DNA from: Aerococcaceae bacterium DSM 111022
Lineage (GTDB): Bacteria; Bacillota; Bacilli; Lactobacillales; Aerococcaceae
Reading direction: 5' to 3'
Length of the DNA stretch: 64,000 bases
Assembly (NCBI GenBank): GCA_015863195.1
Contig: JACBXO010000007.1
Location: forward strand, 1-64,000
Positions 8,520 to 18,430 of the stretch are shown piece after piece. Position 1 is the first letter of the stretch; each line of letters starts with the position of its first letter. The position numbers and the translations under genes are program-made. The notes under the pieces were generated by a model. It did no database searches, was not told the origin of the DNA, and worked only from the letters and a program-made list of their open reading frames with translations.

Positions 8520-9710
8520 ATGAAATTAGCAGTTTTAGGATTAGGAACAGTAGGTAGTGGTGTAATTAATTTGTTGCGCCAAAATAAGGATATTATTGAA
8601 GAAAGAATCAATGGAAACTTTGATATTACGCATGTTTTCGCTCGTGACAATCGATATAATTTAGATTTATCTGGCATTATTCATACTCAAGATATTGATG
8701 AAATTATCAATAGTGATGTCGATTTAGTCATTGAAGTGATGGGTGGCATTGATTTTGCTTACGAAACGATTAAATCATTATTAAAATCAGGTAAACATGT
8801 GGTGACGGCAAATAAAGATATGTTAGCAATTCATGTGGAAGAATTAAGCCGTATTGCCAACGAGAATGAAGTTCAATTTAATTATGAAGCGAGTGTAGCT
8901 GGAGGGATTCCGGTGATTTTAGGCTTGCAATATGGATTAAACGCGAATCATATTACTCGAATTATGGGGATTTTAAATGGAACAACGAACTATATCTTAA
9001 CACGTATGTCTCAAGACGATTGGGAATTTGACTATGCTTTAAATCAAGCACAAGAATTAGGCTATGCTGAAGCTGATCCGACGAATGATATCGGTGGTTT
9101 TGATGCGCGTCGTAAAACAGCTATCTTATCTCGTTTAGCTTATCGTCGAGAAATTGATGTGGAAGATGTTGCAGTAACAGGTATTGAAGAGTTAGAATTA
9201 ACAGATATTCAAATCGCTAAAGAGGCAGGGTATACGATTAAATTAATTGGTTTATCAGAGGTTCAAGATGGACAAATTGATATGATGGTTACACCAATGT
9301 TATTAGATACAGCTACTCAATTAGCAAAGGTCGATGAAGCAATGAATGCTGTTTACTTCAACGGCGATGCGATTGGGGAAACGATGTTCTATGGTCCTGG
9401 AGCAGGGAGTATGGAAACTGCATCAGCGATTGTAGCAGACGCAATGTATATCTTAAGTTTTGGATTTATTGGTAATACAGTGACAGAGGGTAAAGCCCCC
9501 ATTGCACCTCAATCATTTGCCCGAAAATATTATGTGCGTGTGGAAGAATCAACTACATCACTTGAAAATGCATTGGATTCTAATTTCTTTGAAGTTGTTT
9601 ACTCTGGTGAAGAGGGGACTGCCTTCACTACAGAACCAGTAACAATGGAAGACGCAAAAGCACAATTGAAAGACTTCAATGTTCAAGCGATTTATCCAAT
9701 TGCTGACTAA
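8520..9710 (+). CDS. hom: Homoserine dehydrogenase
   Basis: 396 aa. NAD(P)-binding GLGTVGSGV at residues 7-15, the GILNGTTNYILT segment and the EADPTNDIGGFDARRK catalytic stretch are diagnostic. Reduces aspartate semialdehyde to homoserine. The protein is short of the usual 420-430 aa ACT-containing form, so the C-terminal regulatory domain appears reduced. Strong AGGAGG site. Co-transcribed with thrB, 17 bp downstream; threonine synthase is not in the window. Confidence 0.95.
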   Translation: MKLAVLGLGTVGSGVINLLRQNKDIIEERINGNFDITHVFARDNRYNLDLSGIIHTQDIDEIINSDVDLVIEVMGGIDFAYETIKSLLKSGKHVVTANKDMLAIHVEELSRIANENEVQFNYEASVAGGIPVILGLQYGLNANHITRIMGILNGTTNYILTRMSQDDWEFDYALNQAQELGYAEADPTNDIGGFDARRKTAILSRLAYRREIDVEDVAVTGIEELELTDIQIAKEAGYTIKLIGLSEVQDGQIDMMVTPMLLDTATQLAKVDEAMNAVYFNGDAIGETMFYGPGAGSMETASAIVADAMYILSFGFIGNTVTEGKAPIAPQSFARKYYVRVEESTTSLENALDSNFFEVVYSGEEGTAFTTEPVTMEDAKAQLKDFNVQAIYPIAD

Positions 9711-9727
9711 TTGAAAGAAGGATAACC

Positions 9728-10600
9728 ATGACTATTACATTTAAAATACCTGCCACAAGTGCCAATTTAGGACTAGGCTTTGATTCAATGGGAATTGCCG
9801 TACAGAAGTATTTAACAATCACTGCCGAAACTGCTGATGACTGGCATGTGGATTTTTTAGATAAAGAACTAGAGGTATTACCAACGGATGCAAATAATTT
9901 AGTATTTAGAGCAGCCGAACATGTTGCTAATGAATATGATAAAGTGATGCCTAAATTATCGATTACAATGGCTAGTCAAATTCCATTAACTCATGGGCTA
10001 GGTAGTTCATCAAGCGCCATTGTTGCTGGAATTGAATTAGCGAATCACTTCCTTGAATTATCAATGTCCGAGGAAGATAAAATCTTTCATGCTACCGCTT
10101 TAGAGGGCCACCCTGATAATGTTGGTCCTTGTATTACAGGTGGGGCGTTTGCAGGCTACTATTCTATTGCAGATGGTTTATATTATGAACAATTTAACTT
10201 AGACGGTGTAGGGCTAATTGTTTCAATCCCTGATTATGAAATTAGTACCGAACAAGCGCGTCTTGCTCTACCCAAAGACTATTCTAGTCATCAAGCAATC
10301 GCACAAAATGCGATGAATAATGTGATGATCATGAAAGCTTTAAAACAAGACTACAAAGCAATGGGGGCATTAATGATGAAAGATCATTTACATGAACCTT
10401 ACCGCCAAAGTTTGATTAAAGAATTTGATGATATTAAGGATGTAACCTTAGATCAGGGAGCGTATGCTACCGTAATTAGTGGAGCTGGACCAACCGTTTT
10501 AACACTAGCACCTGAAGATAAAATGGAGAAAATTTTAGAAGAATTAAGTATCCGAATTCCTGAATGCGTTCATGAATCAATCGGGATTCATTATAATTAG
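9728..10600 (+). CDS. thrB: Homoserine kinase
   Basis: 290 aa GHMP-family kinase. PATSANLGLGFDS at the N-terminus, the phosphate-binding LTHGLGSSSSA at about residues 88-98 and SGAGPTVLTLA near the C-terminus are the three GHMP motifs. Phosphorylates homoserine for threonine synthesis. Second gene of the hom-thrB operon, followed by a strong terminator. Confidence 0.95.
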   Translation: MTITFKIPATSANLGLGFDSMGIAVQKYLTITAETADDWHVDFLDKELEVLPTDANNLVFRAAEHVANEYDKVMPKLSITMASQIPLTHGLGSSSSAIVAGIELANHFLELSMSEEDKIFHATALEGHPDNVGPCITGGAFAGYYSIADGLYYEQFNLDGVGLIVSIPDYEISTEQARLALPKDYSSHQAIAQNAMNNVMIMKALKQDYKAMGALMMKDHLHEPYRQSLIKEFDDIKDVTLDQGAYATVISGAGPTVLTLAPEDKMEKILEELSIRIPECVHESIGIHYN

Positions 10601-10605
10601 AAAAT

Positions 10606-10650
10606 TAAAAGGCATGACTACCAATTGGATTTTGGTATCATGCCTTTTTG
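10606..10650 (+). terminator. Terminator of hom-thrB
   Basis: Stem AAAAGGCATGA/TCATGCCTTTTT with an inner TACCAA/TTGGTA pairing, then Ts. Confidence 0.9.
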
Positions 10651-10661
10651 TTTGGATTAAA

Positions 10662-10688
10662 TAAAAAAAGAACCGCCGAAGCGGTTCT
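10662..10688 (-). terminator. Terminator of the P-type ATPase
   Basis: Stem AGAACCGC/GCGGTTCT around a tetraloop, followed on the minus strand by a run of seven Ts. Confidence 0.9.
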
Positions 10689-10704
10689 AAGATTAACGAA
10701 TCGA

Positions 10705-13443
10705 TTATTTGTTAATTGTACGGTTATATTTCTCAGCCGCTCCAGTTGAACGGAAGATGAATTTAACAACTTCAACGATTGGAACAATCGCGAATGATGC
10801 TGCGATACAGATTAACCATTGTGTTGGATTAGGAACTGTTACTGAGAAGAAGCTATTGATACCTGGAGTAACAATAACACCAATTAATAACACACCTGAT
10901 ACAACGAACGCTAAGTTAAGCGCTTTGTTGTTGAATGGATTACGTGAGAATAATGATGTGAATGTCGATTTAACGTTATAAGCGTGGAACAATTGGATCA
11001 TACCTAATGTAATGAATGCCATTGTTTCAGCTAAGTTATGACGAGCTTCACCTGTTAATTCTGTAGCCATTGGTCCTTCAGCTGCGAACCAGTAAACGGC
11101 TAATGTGATAGCACCTTCTAGAATACCTTGATAGATAATTGATGGTGCAACACCGAATGATAAGAATGAATCTTGTTTTGTACGTGGTGCATGGTCCATA
11201 ACGTCTTTTTCAGCTGGCTCTAAACCAAGAGCGATTGCTGGGAATACGTCAGTTACTAAGTTGATCCATAAGATATGAACTGGTTCTAAGATAACCCAAC
11301 CTAATAATGTACCAACGAATAAAGTAATAACTTCACCTAAGTTAGCTGATAATAAGAATTGAACAGCTTTTTGGATGTTTGCGAATACTTTACGTCCTTC
11401 TTCAACAGCCGATACGATTGTTGCGAAGTTGTCATCAGCAAGAACCATGTCAGAAGCACCTTTAGATACTTCCGTACCAGTGATACCCATACCAACACCG
11501 ATATCTGCTTGTTTTAATGAAGGAGCATCGTTAACCCCGTCACCTGTCATCGAAACAACTTTGTCGTTTGCTTGCCAAGCGCGGATGATACGTACTTTAT
11601 GCTCAGGTGATACACGAGCGTATACTGAGTAGTCAGCAACACGTTTAGCTAATTCGTCATCAGAGATTTGGTCTAATTCAGCACCAGTCATAACGTGTGT
11701 TTTGTTTTCTTCAGATGAAGCATTTGGGTCTAAGATTGTTAAACGTTCAGCGATTGCTTGAGCTGTAATTGCGTGGTCACCAGTAATCATTACTGTACGG
11801 ATACCAGCGTTACGAGCTGTAACAATTGAGTCTTTAGCTTCTGGACGTTCAGGGTCAATTAAACCAACTAAACCAGTGAATACTAAATCTTGCTCAACTG
11901 TTTCTGTAGTAGCTTCTTCTGGACGAGTATCAACAATCTTATAAGCACCAGCTAAGACACGTAAAGCTTCACGAGCCATACCTTCGTTAGCAGCTAAGAT
12001 TTGTTCTTTGTCTGCGTCAGTCATTGGGCGAACTTCACCATTTAATTCAATTTGTGTAGTTCTTTCAATTAAACGGTCCGGCGCACCTTTAACAGCTACG
12101 AAGAAACGACCGTCTTCTAATTCATGAATCGTTGACATTAATTTACGGTCAGATTCGAAAGGAACTTCGTCAACACGTGGATATTTAGCTAATTGATCTT
12201 CTAAATCCATGTTATGGTCTAAAGCGTATTTAATCATTGCCGCTTCAGTTGGGTCACCAACAACAGTACCATCTTTATCTACACGAGAGTCGTTAGCGTA
12301 TGTAATTGAACGGATAAATGTTGAATCAGTATTTAATTCATCAGCTGCATCAAATAATGCACCGTCACGGTAAACTTTCTCGATAGTCATTTGGTTTAAT
12401 GTTAATGTACCAGTTTTATCTGAACAGATAACTGATGTTGAACCTAATGTTTCAACCGCTGGTAATGTACGAACTAACGCATTACGGTCAGCCATTGTTT
12501 GAGTACCTTGTGAAAGGATGATAGTTGTGATTGCTGGTAAACCTTCAGGAATAGCTGCAACCGCTAATGAAATAGCAACTAATAACATATCTAAAGCAGG
12601 GAATCCTCTAAAGAATACACCAACTAAGAATGTTAAAATCGCAACACCAATAATTAAGTAAGTTAATGTATGACCTAATTTTTCTTGGTCTTGTTGTAAT
12701 GGTGTTAATTGCGCATCTGTATTTTGTAACATTGACGCAATGTGACCTACTTCTGTATCCATACCAGTACCTGTTACAACACCAGTACCACGTCCGTAAG
12801 TTACGTTAGTAGAAGAGAACCCCATATTTAAACGGTCACCAATACCAGCGTCTGCAGGAACGATTTCGCGAGCATCTTTAACACTTGGAACTGATTCCCC
12901 AGTAAGTGCTGCTTCTTCAATTTGTAATGAATTTGATTCAAAGAAACGTAAGTCAGCAGGAACAATGTCCCCAGCTTCTAATACTACGATATCTCCTGGT
13001 ACTAATTCAGTAGATTTAACACTGATGCGGTTTCCATCACGAATAACATTCGCTTCTGGAGATGACATGTCTTTTAAAGCGTCAATCGCATCTTCAGCTT
13101 TATTTTCTTGGTATACCCCAAGCACTGCGTTAAGGATTACTACTAAAAGAATAATAATACCATCTGATAATGCCTCTAGTGTAACTCCACCAGATTCTAC
13201 AATACCTACACCTGTTGAAACAACCGCAGCTACTAATAATACAAGAATCATGAAATCTTTAAATTGATCCATGAACTTTTGGAGCAGTGTACGTTTTTCA
13301 GTTTCCTGAATGGCGTTCTCGCCGTATTGCTCTAAACGTTTTTGTGCTTCAGCTGAAGTTAAACCAGTTTGTAAATTTGTATTAAACTTAGATTCAACAG
13401 ATTCAACTGACTCATTAAAAGCAATATAATCTTTTGTTGACAT
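10705..13443 (-). CDS. P-type cation ATPase (Mn2+/Ca2+ exporter, P2A type)
   Basis: 912 aa from the ATG at 13443 after GGAGGAAT; a longer frame upstream would run into the riboswitch expression platform and is rejected. Motifs in order: TGES (181-184), membrane PEGLP (299-303), phosphorylated Asp342 in DKTGTLT, TGDGVND (633-639), and an NLVTD helix in the C-terminal membrane region. These fit the P2A (PMR1/SERCA-like) calcium-type pumps. The manganese riboswitch upstream suggests the physiological cargo is Mn2+, as for YoaB and MgtA pumps of lactococci and streptococci. That substrate assignment rests on context. Confidence 0.92.
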   Translation of the reverse strand: MSTKDYIAFNESVESVESKFNTNLQTGLTSAEAQKRLEQYGENAIQETEKRTLLQKFMDQFKDFMILVLLVAAVVSTGVGIVESGGVTLEALSDGIIILLVVILNAVLGVYQENKAEDAIDALKDMSSPEANVIRDGNRISVKSTELVPGDIVVLEAGDIVPADLRFFESNSLQIEEAALTGESVPSVKDAREIVPADAGIGDRLNMGFSSTNVTYGRGTGVVTGTGMDTEVGHIASMLQNTDAQLTPLQQDQEKLGHTLTYLIIGVAILTFLVGVFFRGFPALDMLLVAISLAVAAIPEGLPAITTIILSQGTQTMADRNALVRTLPAVETLGSTSVICSDKTGTLTLNQMTIEKVYRDGALFDAADELNTDSTFIRSITYANDSRVDKDGTVVGDPTEAAMIKYALDHNMDLEDQLAKYPRVDEVPFESDRKLMSTIHELEDGRFFVAVKGAPDRLIERTTQIELNGEVRPMTDADKEQILAANEGMAREALRVLAGAYKIVDTRPEEATTETVEQDLVFTGLVGLIDPERPEAKDSIVTARNAGIRTVMITGDHAITAQAIAERLTILDPNASSEENKTHVMTGAELDQISDDELAKRVADYSVYARVSPEHKVRIIRAWQANDKVVSMTGDGVNDAPSLKQADIGVGMGITGTEVSKGASDMVLADDNFATIVSAVEEGRKVFANIQKAVQFLLSANLGEVITLFVGTLLGWVILEPVHILWINLVTDVFPAIALGLEPAEKDVMDHAPRTKQDSFLSFGVAPSIIYQGILEGAITLAVYWFAAEGPMATELTGEARHNLAETMAFITLGMIQLFHAYNVKSTFTSLFSRNPFNNKALNLAFVVSGVLLIGVIVTPGINSFFSVTVPNPTQWLICIAASFAIVPIVEVVKFIFRSTGAAEKYNRTINK

Positions 13444-13489
13444 TCCAATTCCTCCTTTTTTGAAATTAAAGTCACAAGCTGGATACAAA

Positions 13490-13560
13490 AGACAAAAAAT
13501 AAAGAGACTCATGCCACCTGAATAACTAAGAATAGAATCATCCAAGATAGCACAAGTCTC
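13490..13560 (-). terminator. Riboswitch-controlled terminator
   Basis: On the minus strand the aptamer's 3' strand GAGACTTGTGC (13560-13550) can pair with GCATGAGTCTC (13514-13504), followed by a U-rich tract. Aptamer closure and this terminator are mutually exclusive, so ligand binding should switch transcription on. Confidence 0.75.
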
Positions 13561-13637
13561 ACTATTTAAGTCCAGTACAGTAGTTTCCTACATAATGTTG
13601 ACACTGGACGAGGGGTTGCCTCTAGTTACTCCCTTAT
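13549..13637 (-). promoter_or_regulatory. yybP-ykoY manganese riboswitch
   Basis: Reading the minus strand, AAGGGAGTAACT, then GTCAACAT in a hairpin closed by GTCCAGT/ACTGGAC, then GTGAGACTTGTGC match the conserved elements of the yybP-ykoY aptamer. This RNA senses Mn2+ and usually turns on exporters. It lies between the promoter and the ATPase start. Confidence 0.85.
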
Positions 13638-13655
13638 GACTGTTAATTTAACATT

Positions 13656-13684
13656 ATTATACGAAAAAACAAATATAGATGCAA
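13656..13684 (-). promoter_or_regulatory. Promoter of the riboswitch-ATPase unit
   Basis: Minus-strand TTGCAT (13684-13679), 17-bp spacer and TATAAT (13661-13656), placed just before the aptamer. Confidence 0.8.
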
Positions 13685-13853
13685 CTAAAAACTAAAAAAA
13701 ATGTTTTATTTATGTTCTTATCGTATACAATTTCACAAAAAAATATAATATTATTCGCCATTATTTCAGGTGGATAAGGTATAATTTATTTAATAGCAAT
13801 TATTTTAACAATAAAAAATTAATGATGCATAAATGATAATTGAGGAGTTTTGT

Positions 13854-14597
13854 ATGAGTACAGAAAACAAACAAACACGTTCAAATCGAAATAAGAAGCG
13901 TGGCTTAAATTTTAGAACAATTTTAGGGATTATTTTAATTATCGTTGCGCTAGGTTTATTTGCAATGAATCCAATTAAAGACTATCTGATTGAACAAGGG
14001 GCACAAGGAAATGCCATTGGAAATTTAACACGGGAACAGATTTTGGAAAATCAAAACAGAGATGTAACCTATGATCTAGATGAAATTACTACAATCGATG
14101 CAACAACGGTTATTGCAGACGGGGTAAATCCAGATGATTTGCCAGTCGTTGGAGGATTAGCGATACCTGAATTAGATGTGAACTTACCGATTCATTTAGG
14201 AACAGATAATGCAGGGATGTATTACGGAGCAGGAACACTTTCGCCTGATCAAAGAATGGGCGTATCCAATTATGCCTTAGCGAGCCATCATTCAAGTAAT
14301 CCCGAATTACTATTTGCTCCTTTAATGAATGCTGAAATAGGGCAAACTTTATACTTAACCGATTTAGACAAAGTTTATGTCTATGAAATCGATGTTGTTG
14401 AAGTGGTTCCGCCAACAGCCGTTGAAGTTTTAGACCCGACAGATGAGTCTATTGTTACTTTAATAACGTGTACTTATGACTTAGTAGACCGGGTAATTGT
14501 TCAAGGAAGTTTAGTAGAAACAGTCTCAATTGATGAAGCAGATGCAGAGATGCTTGATGCATTTTCAATGCAACAAACAATCGTTGGTAATGAATAG
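13854..14597 (+). CDS. srtA: Class A sortase
   Basis: 247 aa from the ATG after GAGGAG. One N-terminal membrane segment (about residues 20-38) anchors the enzyme with the catalytic domain outside. His145 in ASHHS, Cys206 in TLITC and Arg213 are the sortase triad. Joins LPxTG-type surface proteins to the peptidoglycan precursor. It stands alone with no substrate gene beside it, consistent with a housekeeping sortase. Confidence 0.93.
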   Translation: MSTENKQTRSNRNKKRGLNFRTILGIILIIVALGLFAMNPIKDYLIEQGAQGNAIGNLTREQILENQNRDVTYDLDEITTIDATTVIADGVNPDDLPVVGGLAIPELDVNLPIHLGTDNAGMYYGAGTLSPDQRMGVSNYALASHHSSNPELLFAPLMNAEIGQTLYLTDLDKVYVYEIDVVEVVPPTAVEVLDPTDESIVTLITCTYDLVDRVIVQGSLVETVSIDEADAEMLDAFSMQQTIVGNE

Positions 14598-14666
14598 GAT
14601 TTAGTAAATTGAATATAGACAAATTATATTATTTTTGCTACACTACTCTAGTAATCGTACATTTAT

Positions 14667-14875
14667 AGAGAAGAGTAAATTTGTGGCATATTTACAGCAA
14701 GTTGGGACGATGAAAGCCAGCAATATAGCAAATTGAAACGCACTCTAATATTAAACATGTAACGTTCGGAGTATGCTCCGTTATCAAACACGAGATGCGC
14801 CGAGCATAAAATAGAGTGGTACCGCGTTAAATACGCCTCTAGTTGATGATGAATCAATTAGGGGTTTTTATTTTT
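14667..14875 (+). promoter_or_regulatory. T-box riboswitch of argS
   Basis: Stem I starts with AGAGAAGAGT; its partner strand reads GAAACGCACTCT, giving specifier codon CGC at 14739-14741 for arginine. The T-box core AGAGTGGTACCGCG is at 14813-14826. A terminator stem CCTCTAGTTGAT/ATCAATTAGGGG (14836-14864) with T run follows. Uncharged tRNA-Arg should stabilise the antiterminator and allow argS transcription. Confidence 0.93.
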
Positions 14876-14885
14876 AGGAGGAAAT

Positions 14886-16574
14886 ATGAGTAAAGAACAA
14901 TTTATCCAAGATTTATCTACTATTTTAAATGATGACTTAACAATTGAAGAAATTACACCATTAATCGAAACACCAAAAGACCCCAAAATGGGCGACTTAG
15001 CTTTTCCAGCTTTTCAATTAGCACGTGTTTTCCGTAAAGCACCGCAACAAATCGCTGCAGATATTGCCGAACAATTACCAGCTGATCATTATGAATCAGT
15101 TGAAGCTGTTGGTCCTTATGTCAATATCAAATTAAAACGTGATGCAATTGGGCAAACAATCATCGAAGATATTTTAGAAAACCCAGAAACTTATGGTTCA
15201 AATAATGATGGTGAAGGTGGGAATGTACCAATTGATATGTCTTCGCCAAATATCGCAAAACCAATGTCAATGGGACATTTACGTTCCACTGTTATTGGTA
15301 ATGCATTAGCGAATATTTCAAAAAAATCAGGGTTTAACCCAATCCGTATTAACTATTTAGGTGACTGGGGTACACAATTTGGTAAATTAATTGTTGCCTA
15401 CAAACTATGGGGAAATGAAGAAACAGTTCGTGAAAATCCAGTGACGGAATTAGTTAAATTATATGTTCACTTCCATGATGTTGCTGACGACCAACCTGAA
15501 TTAGAAGATCAAGCACGTGAAGTCTTCAAACGTTTAGAAGATGGCGATGAAGAGATGCTTGAATTATGGCAATGGTTCCGTGATGAGTCATTAAAAGAAT
15601 TCCAAAAAATCTATGACCTATTAGACATTTCATTTGATTCATTTAATGGAGAAGCTTTCTTTAATGATAAAATGCAACCAGTGATTGATGAATTAGAAGA
15701 AAAAGAATTAACAGTTTTAAGTGAAGGGGCAACAATTGTTGATTTAGAAGATCAAGATTTACCACCTGCCTTAATTAAAAAGTCTGATGGAGCAACTTTA
15801 TATGTGACTCGAGACTTAGCAGCAGCTAAATATCGTTATGATAATTATGATTTCAGCCAATCAATTTATGTTGTTGGAAATGAGCAACGCGTTCACTTTG
15901 AACAATTAAAAGCTGTTTTAAATAAGATGGGTCATGCATGGGCAAATAATATTGTTCATGTACCATTTGGATTAATCACAAAAGACGGTAAGAAATTATC
16001 AACACGTAAAGGTCAAATCGTCTTATTAGAAGATGTGTTAAATGAAGCCATCGACTTAGCATTAAAACAAATCGAAGCTAAAAACCCAGACTTGGCAAAT
16101 AAAGAAATAGTTGCTCGCCAAGTAGGTGTTGGAGCGGTAATCTTCCATGACTTAAAGAATGAGCGTATGAACAGTTTCGACTTTAACTTAGAAGATATTG
16201 TTCAATTCGAGGGGGAAACAGGTCCATATGTGCAGTATACTTTCGCTCGTGCGAAAAGTATTTTACGCCGCGGAGGATATGTTCGTGGAACTGAATTTAA
16301 CTACGCGTTAGCGGATGATTATAGCTGGGAATTAGTGAAAAAATTAGAACAATATGGTAATGTAATTCGTCGTGCGATGCGTGACTATGAGCCATCAGTT
16401 ATCGCAAAATATGTGATTCAATTGAGCCAGTTGTTCAATAAATTCTACGCGAATGTACGTATTTTAGATGAAGATGATCAATTACAATCACGTTTAGCTT
16501 TAGTTGATGCGATGACAGTCGTTATCGAAGATGCTTTAGCATTATTAGGTCTTCAAGCACCAGAAGAAATGTAA
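14886..16574 (+). CDS. argS: Arginyl-tRNA synthetase
   Basis: 562 aa, class Ia synthetase. The MSMGHLRST segment is the HIGH-type motif and KKLSTRKG is the KMSKS-type loop; the N-terminal domain binds the tRNA D-loop and the C-terminal helical domain the anticodon. Controlled by the upstream T-box. Ends at a bidirectional terminator. Confidence 0.96.
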   Translation: MSKEQFIQDLSTILNDDLTIEEITPLIETPKDPKMGDLAFPAFQLARVFRKAPQQIAADIAEQLPADHYESVEAVGPYVNIKLKRDAIGQTIIEDILENPETYGSNNDGEGGNVPIDMSSPNIAKPMSMGHLRSTVIGNALANISKKSGFNPIRINYLGDWGTQFGKLIVAYKLWGNEETVRENPVTELVKLYVHFHDVADDQPELEDQAREVFKRLEDGDEEMLELWQWFRDESLKEFQKIYDLLDISFDSFNGEAFFNDKMQPVIDELEEKELTVLSEGATIVDLEDQDLPPALIKKSDGATLYVTRDLAAAKYRYDNYDFSQSIYVVGNEQRVHFEQLKAVLNKMGHAWANNIVHVPFGLITKDGKKLSTRKGQIVLLEDVLNEAIDLALKQIEAKNPDLANKEIVARQVGVGAVIFHDLKNERMNSFDFNLEDIVQFEGETGPYVQYTFARAKSILRRGGYVRGTEFNYALADDYSWELVKKLEQYGNVIRRAMRDYEPSVIAKYVIQLSQLFNKFYANVRILDEDDQLQSRLALVDAMTVVIEDALALLGLQAPEEM

Positions 16575-16596
16575 TGAAATAGTATTTATGAACCAA

Positions 16597-16633
16597 AAAG
16601 AGGCACTGCATCAAATCGACGCAGTGCCTCTTT
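16597..16633. terminator. Bidirectional terminator, argS/azlD
   Basis: Stem AAAGAGGCACTGC/GCAGTGCCTCTTT between two converging transcripts. Confidence 0.92.
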
Positions 16634-16639
16634 CTTCAT

Positions 16640-16966
16640 TTAAAATACGAATTGGACGAGTAACATATAAAGCATTGTACCGGTTGAGATGCTGAGAAGT
16701 GTGTTTCTTTTCCAGCGATGAATGATAGCAATAACAATTAGTGCAATTATCTCAGGAAGACCGTGAGGTGCATTGGTAATTGAAACGTCTTTTAGAGCAT
16801 AAACGACGAGCAATGCAATGGCTGATGAGGGAAGTACTTTTCCTAAATAATGGACAAATATAGGTGGGTTTGACCCAGCTGGAAAAATCCAGAAAATTAG
16901 AAAACGGGTTAGCATGGTCATACCAGCAAAAATAAGTAAAGTGATGATTGTTTGTACAGTAGTCAT
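16640..16966 (-). CDS. azlD: AzlD family small membrane subunit
   Basis: 108 aa with several hydrophobic helices and the F..P motif region (FLIFWIFPAG, YLGKVLPSSAIALLVVYALK) typical of AzlD. Works with AzlC in export of branched-chain amino acids or analogues such as 4-azaleucine. Lies 7 bp after azlC in the same operon. Confidence 0.88.
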   Translation of the reverse strand: MTTVQTIITLLIFAGMTMLTRFLIFWIFPAGSNPPIFVHYLGKVLPSSAIALLVVYALKDVSITNAPHGLPEIIALIVIAIIHRWKRNTLLSISTGTMLYMLLVQFVF

Positions 16967-16973
16967 TAATTTA

Positions 16974-17648
16974 CTACCCCTTTCTATATAATATGAGGAA
17001 AATAGCGATAATCAGTAACATGGCTGGAATCATAAATGACCCACTTCCAAAAATCAAAAGACAAATGAAACCGGCACCCAGGCCGATAAGAGCTGGTGAA
17101 TGAGTATTGGCACTGAGCCATTGCTCGACAAAAATAGTCCAGAAAAGAGCAGTGAGGACAAATTCGATACCTTCAGTATTAATAGGGATAAAGCGACCAA
17201 GTGTCAGCCCTAAAATGGTACCCAAAACCCAGTAGGATTGGCTAAATAAAGTAATCCAGAAATAAACAGAGGAATCATTGAGATTTTTTGGAATATCAAT
17301 CCCAGCCACTAATGAAAAAGCTTCGTCAGTTAAACCAAATATGAGGTAACTCTTTTTAGGTTGTTTAACAGGTTGATATTTATCCAGCATCGTAATCCCA
17401 TAAAAAATATGACGGGCATTAATCATTAGGGTTAATAATGCTGTACTAACTGGATTAAAAGCAGCACCAAATACCGGAACGGATGCGAATTGAGCAGAAC
17501 CAGCATAAATTAGAACACTACTTAATACAACTAACCAAGCAGGTAAACCTTGTGTGTAACTCAAAATTCCGTATGATGCGCCTAGGAACAAATAACCAGC
17601 CATAATCGGAATGGTTAGGGAAAATGCATATTTTATTTCTTCTTTCAA
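16974..17648 (-). CDS. azlC: AzlC family branched-chain amino acid exporter
   Basis: 224 aa polytopic membrane protein. The AGYLFLGASYGIL start, the YAGSAQFASVPVFGA helix and the LMINARHIFYG segment are characteristic of AzlC. First gene of azlCD. The substrate range is inferred from the family. Confidence 0.9.
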   Translation of the reverse strand: MKEEIKYAFSLTIPIMAGYLFLGASYGILSYTQGLPAWLVVLSSVLIYAGSAQFASVPVFGAAFNPVSTALLTLMINARHIFYGITMLDKYQPVKQPKKSYLIFGLTDEAFSLVAGIDIPKNLNDSSVYFWITLFSQSYWVLGTILGLTLGRFIPINTEGIEFVLTALFWTIFVEQWLSANTHSPALIGLGAGFICLLIFGSGSFMIPAMLLIIAIFLILYRKG

Positions 17649-17820
17649 AACGTCACCTCATTTATTCTATTCGCTCCATTCTAATCATCTTCTCATAAAT
17701 AATCAAATTTATAGCACTAATTTAATGCAGTCATTTGTTAATCTTATTCGTCAAAAGTACCGATTCATGTTAAAATAAGCATAATAAACTTATAATAAAT
17801 AATAAAAGAAGGAGCTGCTT

Positions 17821-18417
17821 ATGAGTAGTAGTTATTCAAACAAACGAACACGCGAAAATGTGCTCATTGCAATTTTTGCAGCAATTATTATTTTACAAAC
17901 ATGGGTACCATTCCTAGGCTACATCGCACTACCAACATTATCACTAACAATCATTCACATCACCGTGATCGTCGTCACCTTACTAAAAGGCACCAAAGCC
18001 GGCGTCATCATTGGAGCAGTCTGGGGAATAAACAGCCTCCTACGCGCCGTCTTCATCGGAAACCCAATCGAGCGTATGATCTTCATGAACCCGCTCATCA
18101 GCATCTTACCCCGCATGCTAATGCCCTTAGTCATCGGATTATTAAGTAATTGGATGCTTAAAAATAAGGTATCAACCAAAGTACGAGCTTCGATCTTAGG
18201 CTTCTTGGGAAGTCTATTAAACACTGTCTTTGTATTAGGGATGATTGGACTTTTTAGTGCCGATCAATATTTAGAACTCTTAGGACGAAGTAGTGGAAGT
18301 AATATTTGGATTGTTCTCATGTCCATTGTGACACTTAATGGGATTCCAGAAGCGATTGTTTCTACTATATTAACACCAATCTTAACATTAACTTTAGACA
18401 AAATTGTTAAACGATAA
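17821..18417 (+). CDS. ECF transporter S component (vitamin type)
   Basis: 198 aa, about six membrane helices, with an alanine-rich first helix (LIAIFAAII) and conserved LTIIHITVIVVTLLKGTKAG and VWGINSLLRA segments, closest in my reading to the pantothenate-type (PanT-like) S proteins. It would capture a vitamin and pair with a shared EcfAA'T module elsewhere. Roughly the first half (to about 18130) uses C-ending codons and the second half AT-ending ones, a sharp internal change. Good AGGAG site. 13 bp before the HAD gene. Confidence 0.8.
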   Translation: MSSSYSNKRTRENVLIAIFAAIIILQTWVPFLGYIALPTLSLTIIHITVIVVTLLKGTKAGVIIGAVWGINSLLRAVFIGNPIERMIFMNPLISILPRMLMPLVIGLLSNWMLKNKVSTKVRASILGFLGSLLNTVFVLGMIGLFSADQYLELLGRSSGSNIWIVLMSIVTLNGIPEAIVSTILTPILTLTLDKIVKR

Positions 18418-18430
18418 TTTGGAGGATAAA

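Noticed and set aside
13444-13545. N-terminal extension of the P-type ATPase to 946 aa
   Set aside because: It overlaps the riboswitch expression platform; the ATG at 13443 has a strong GGAGG site and gives the usual family length.
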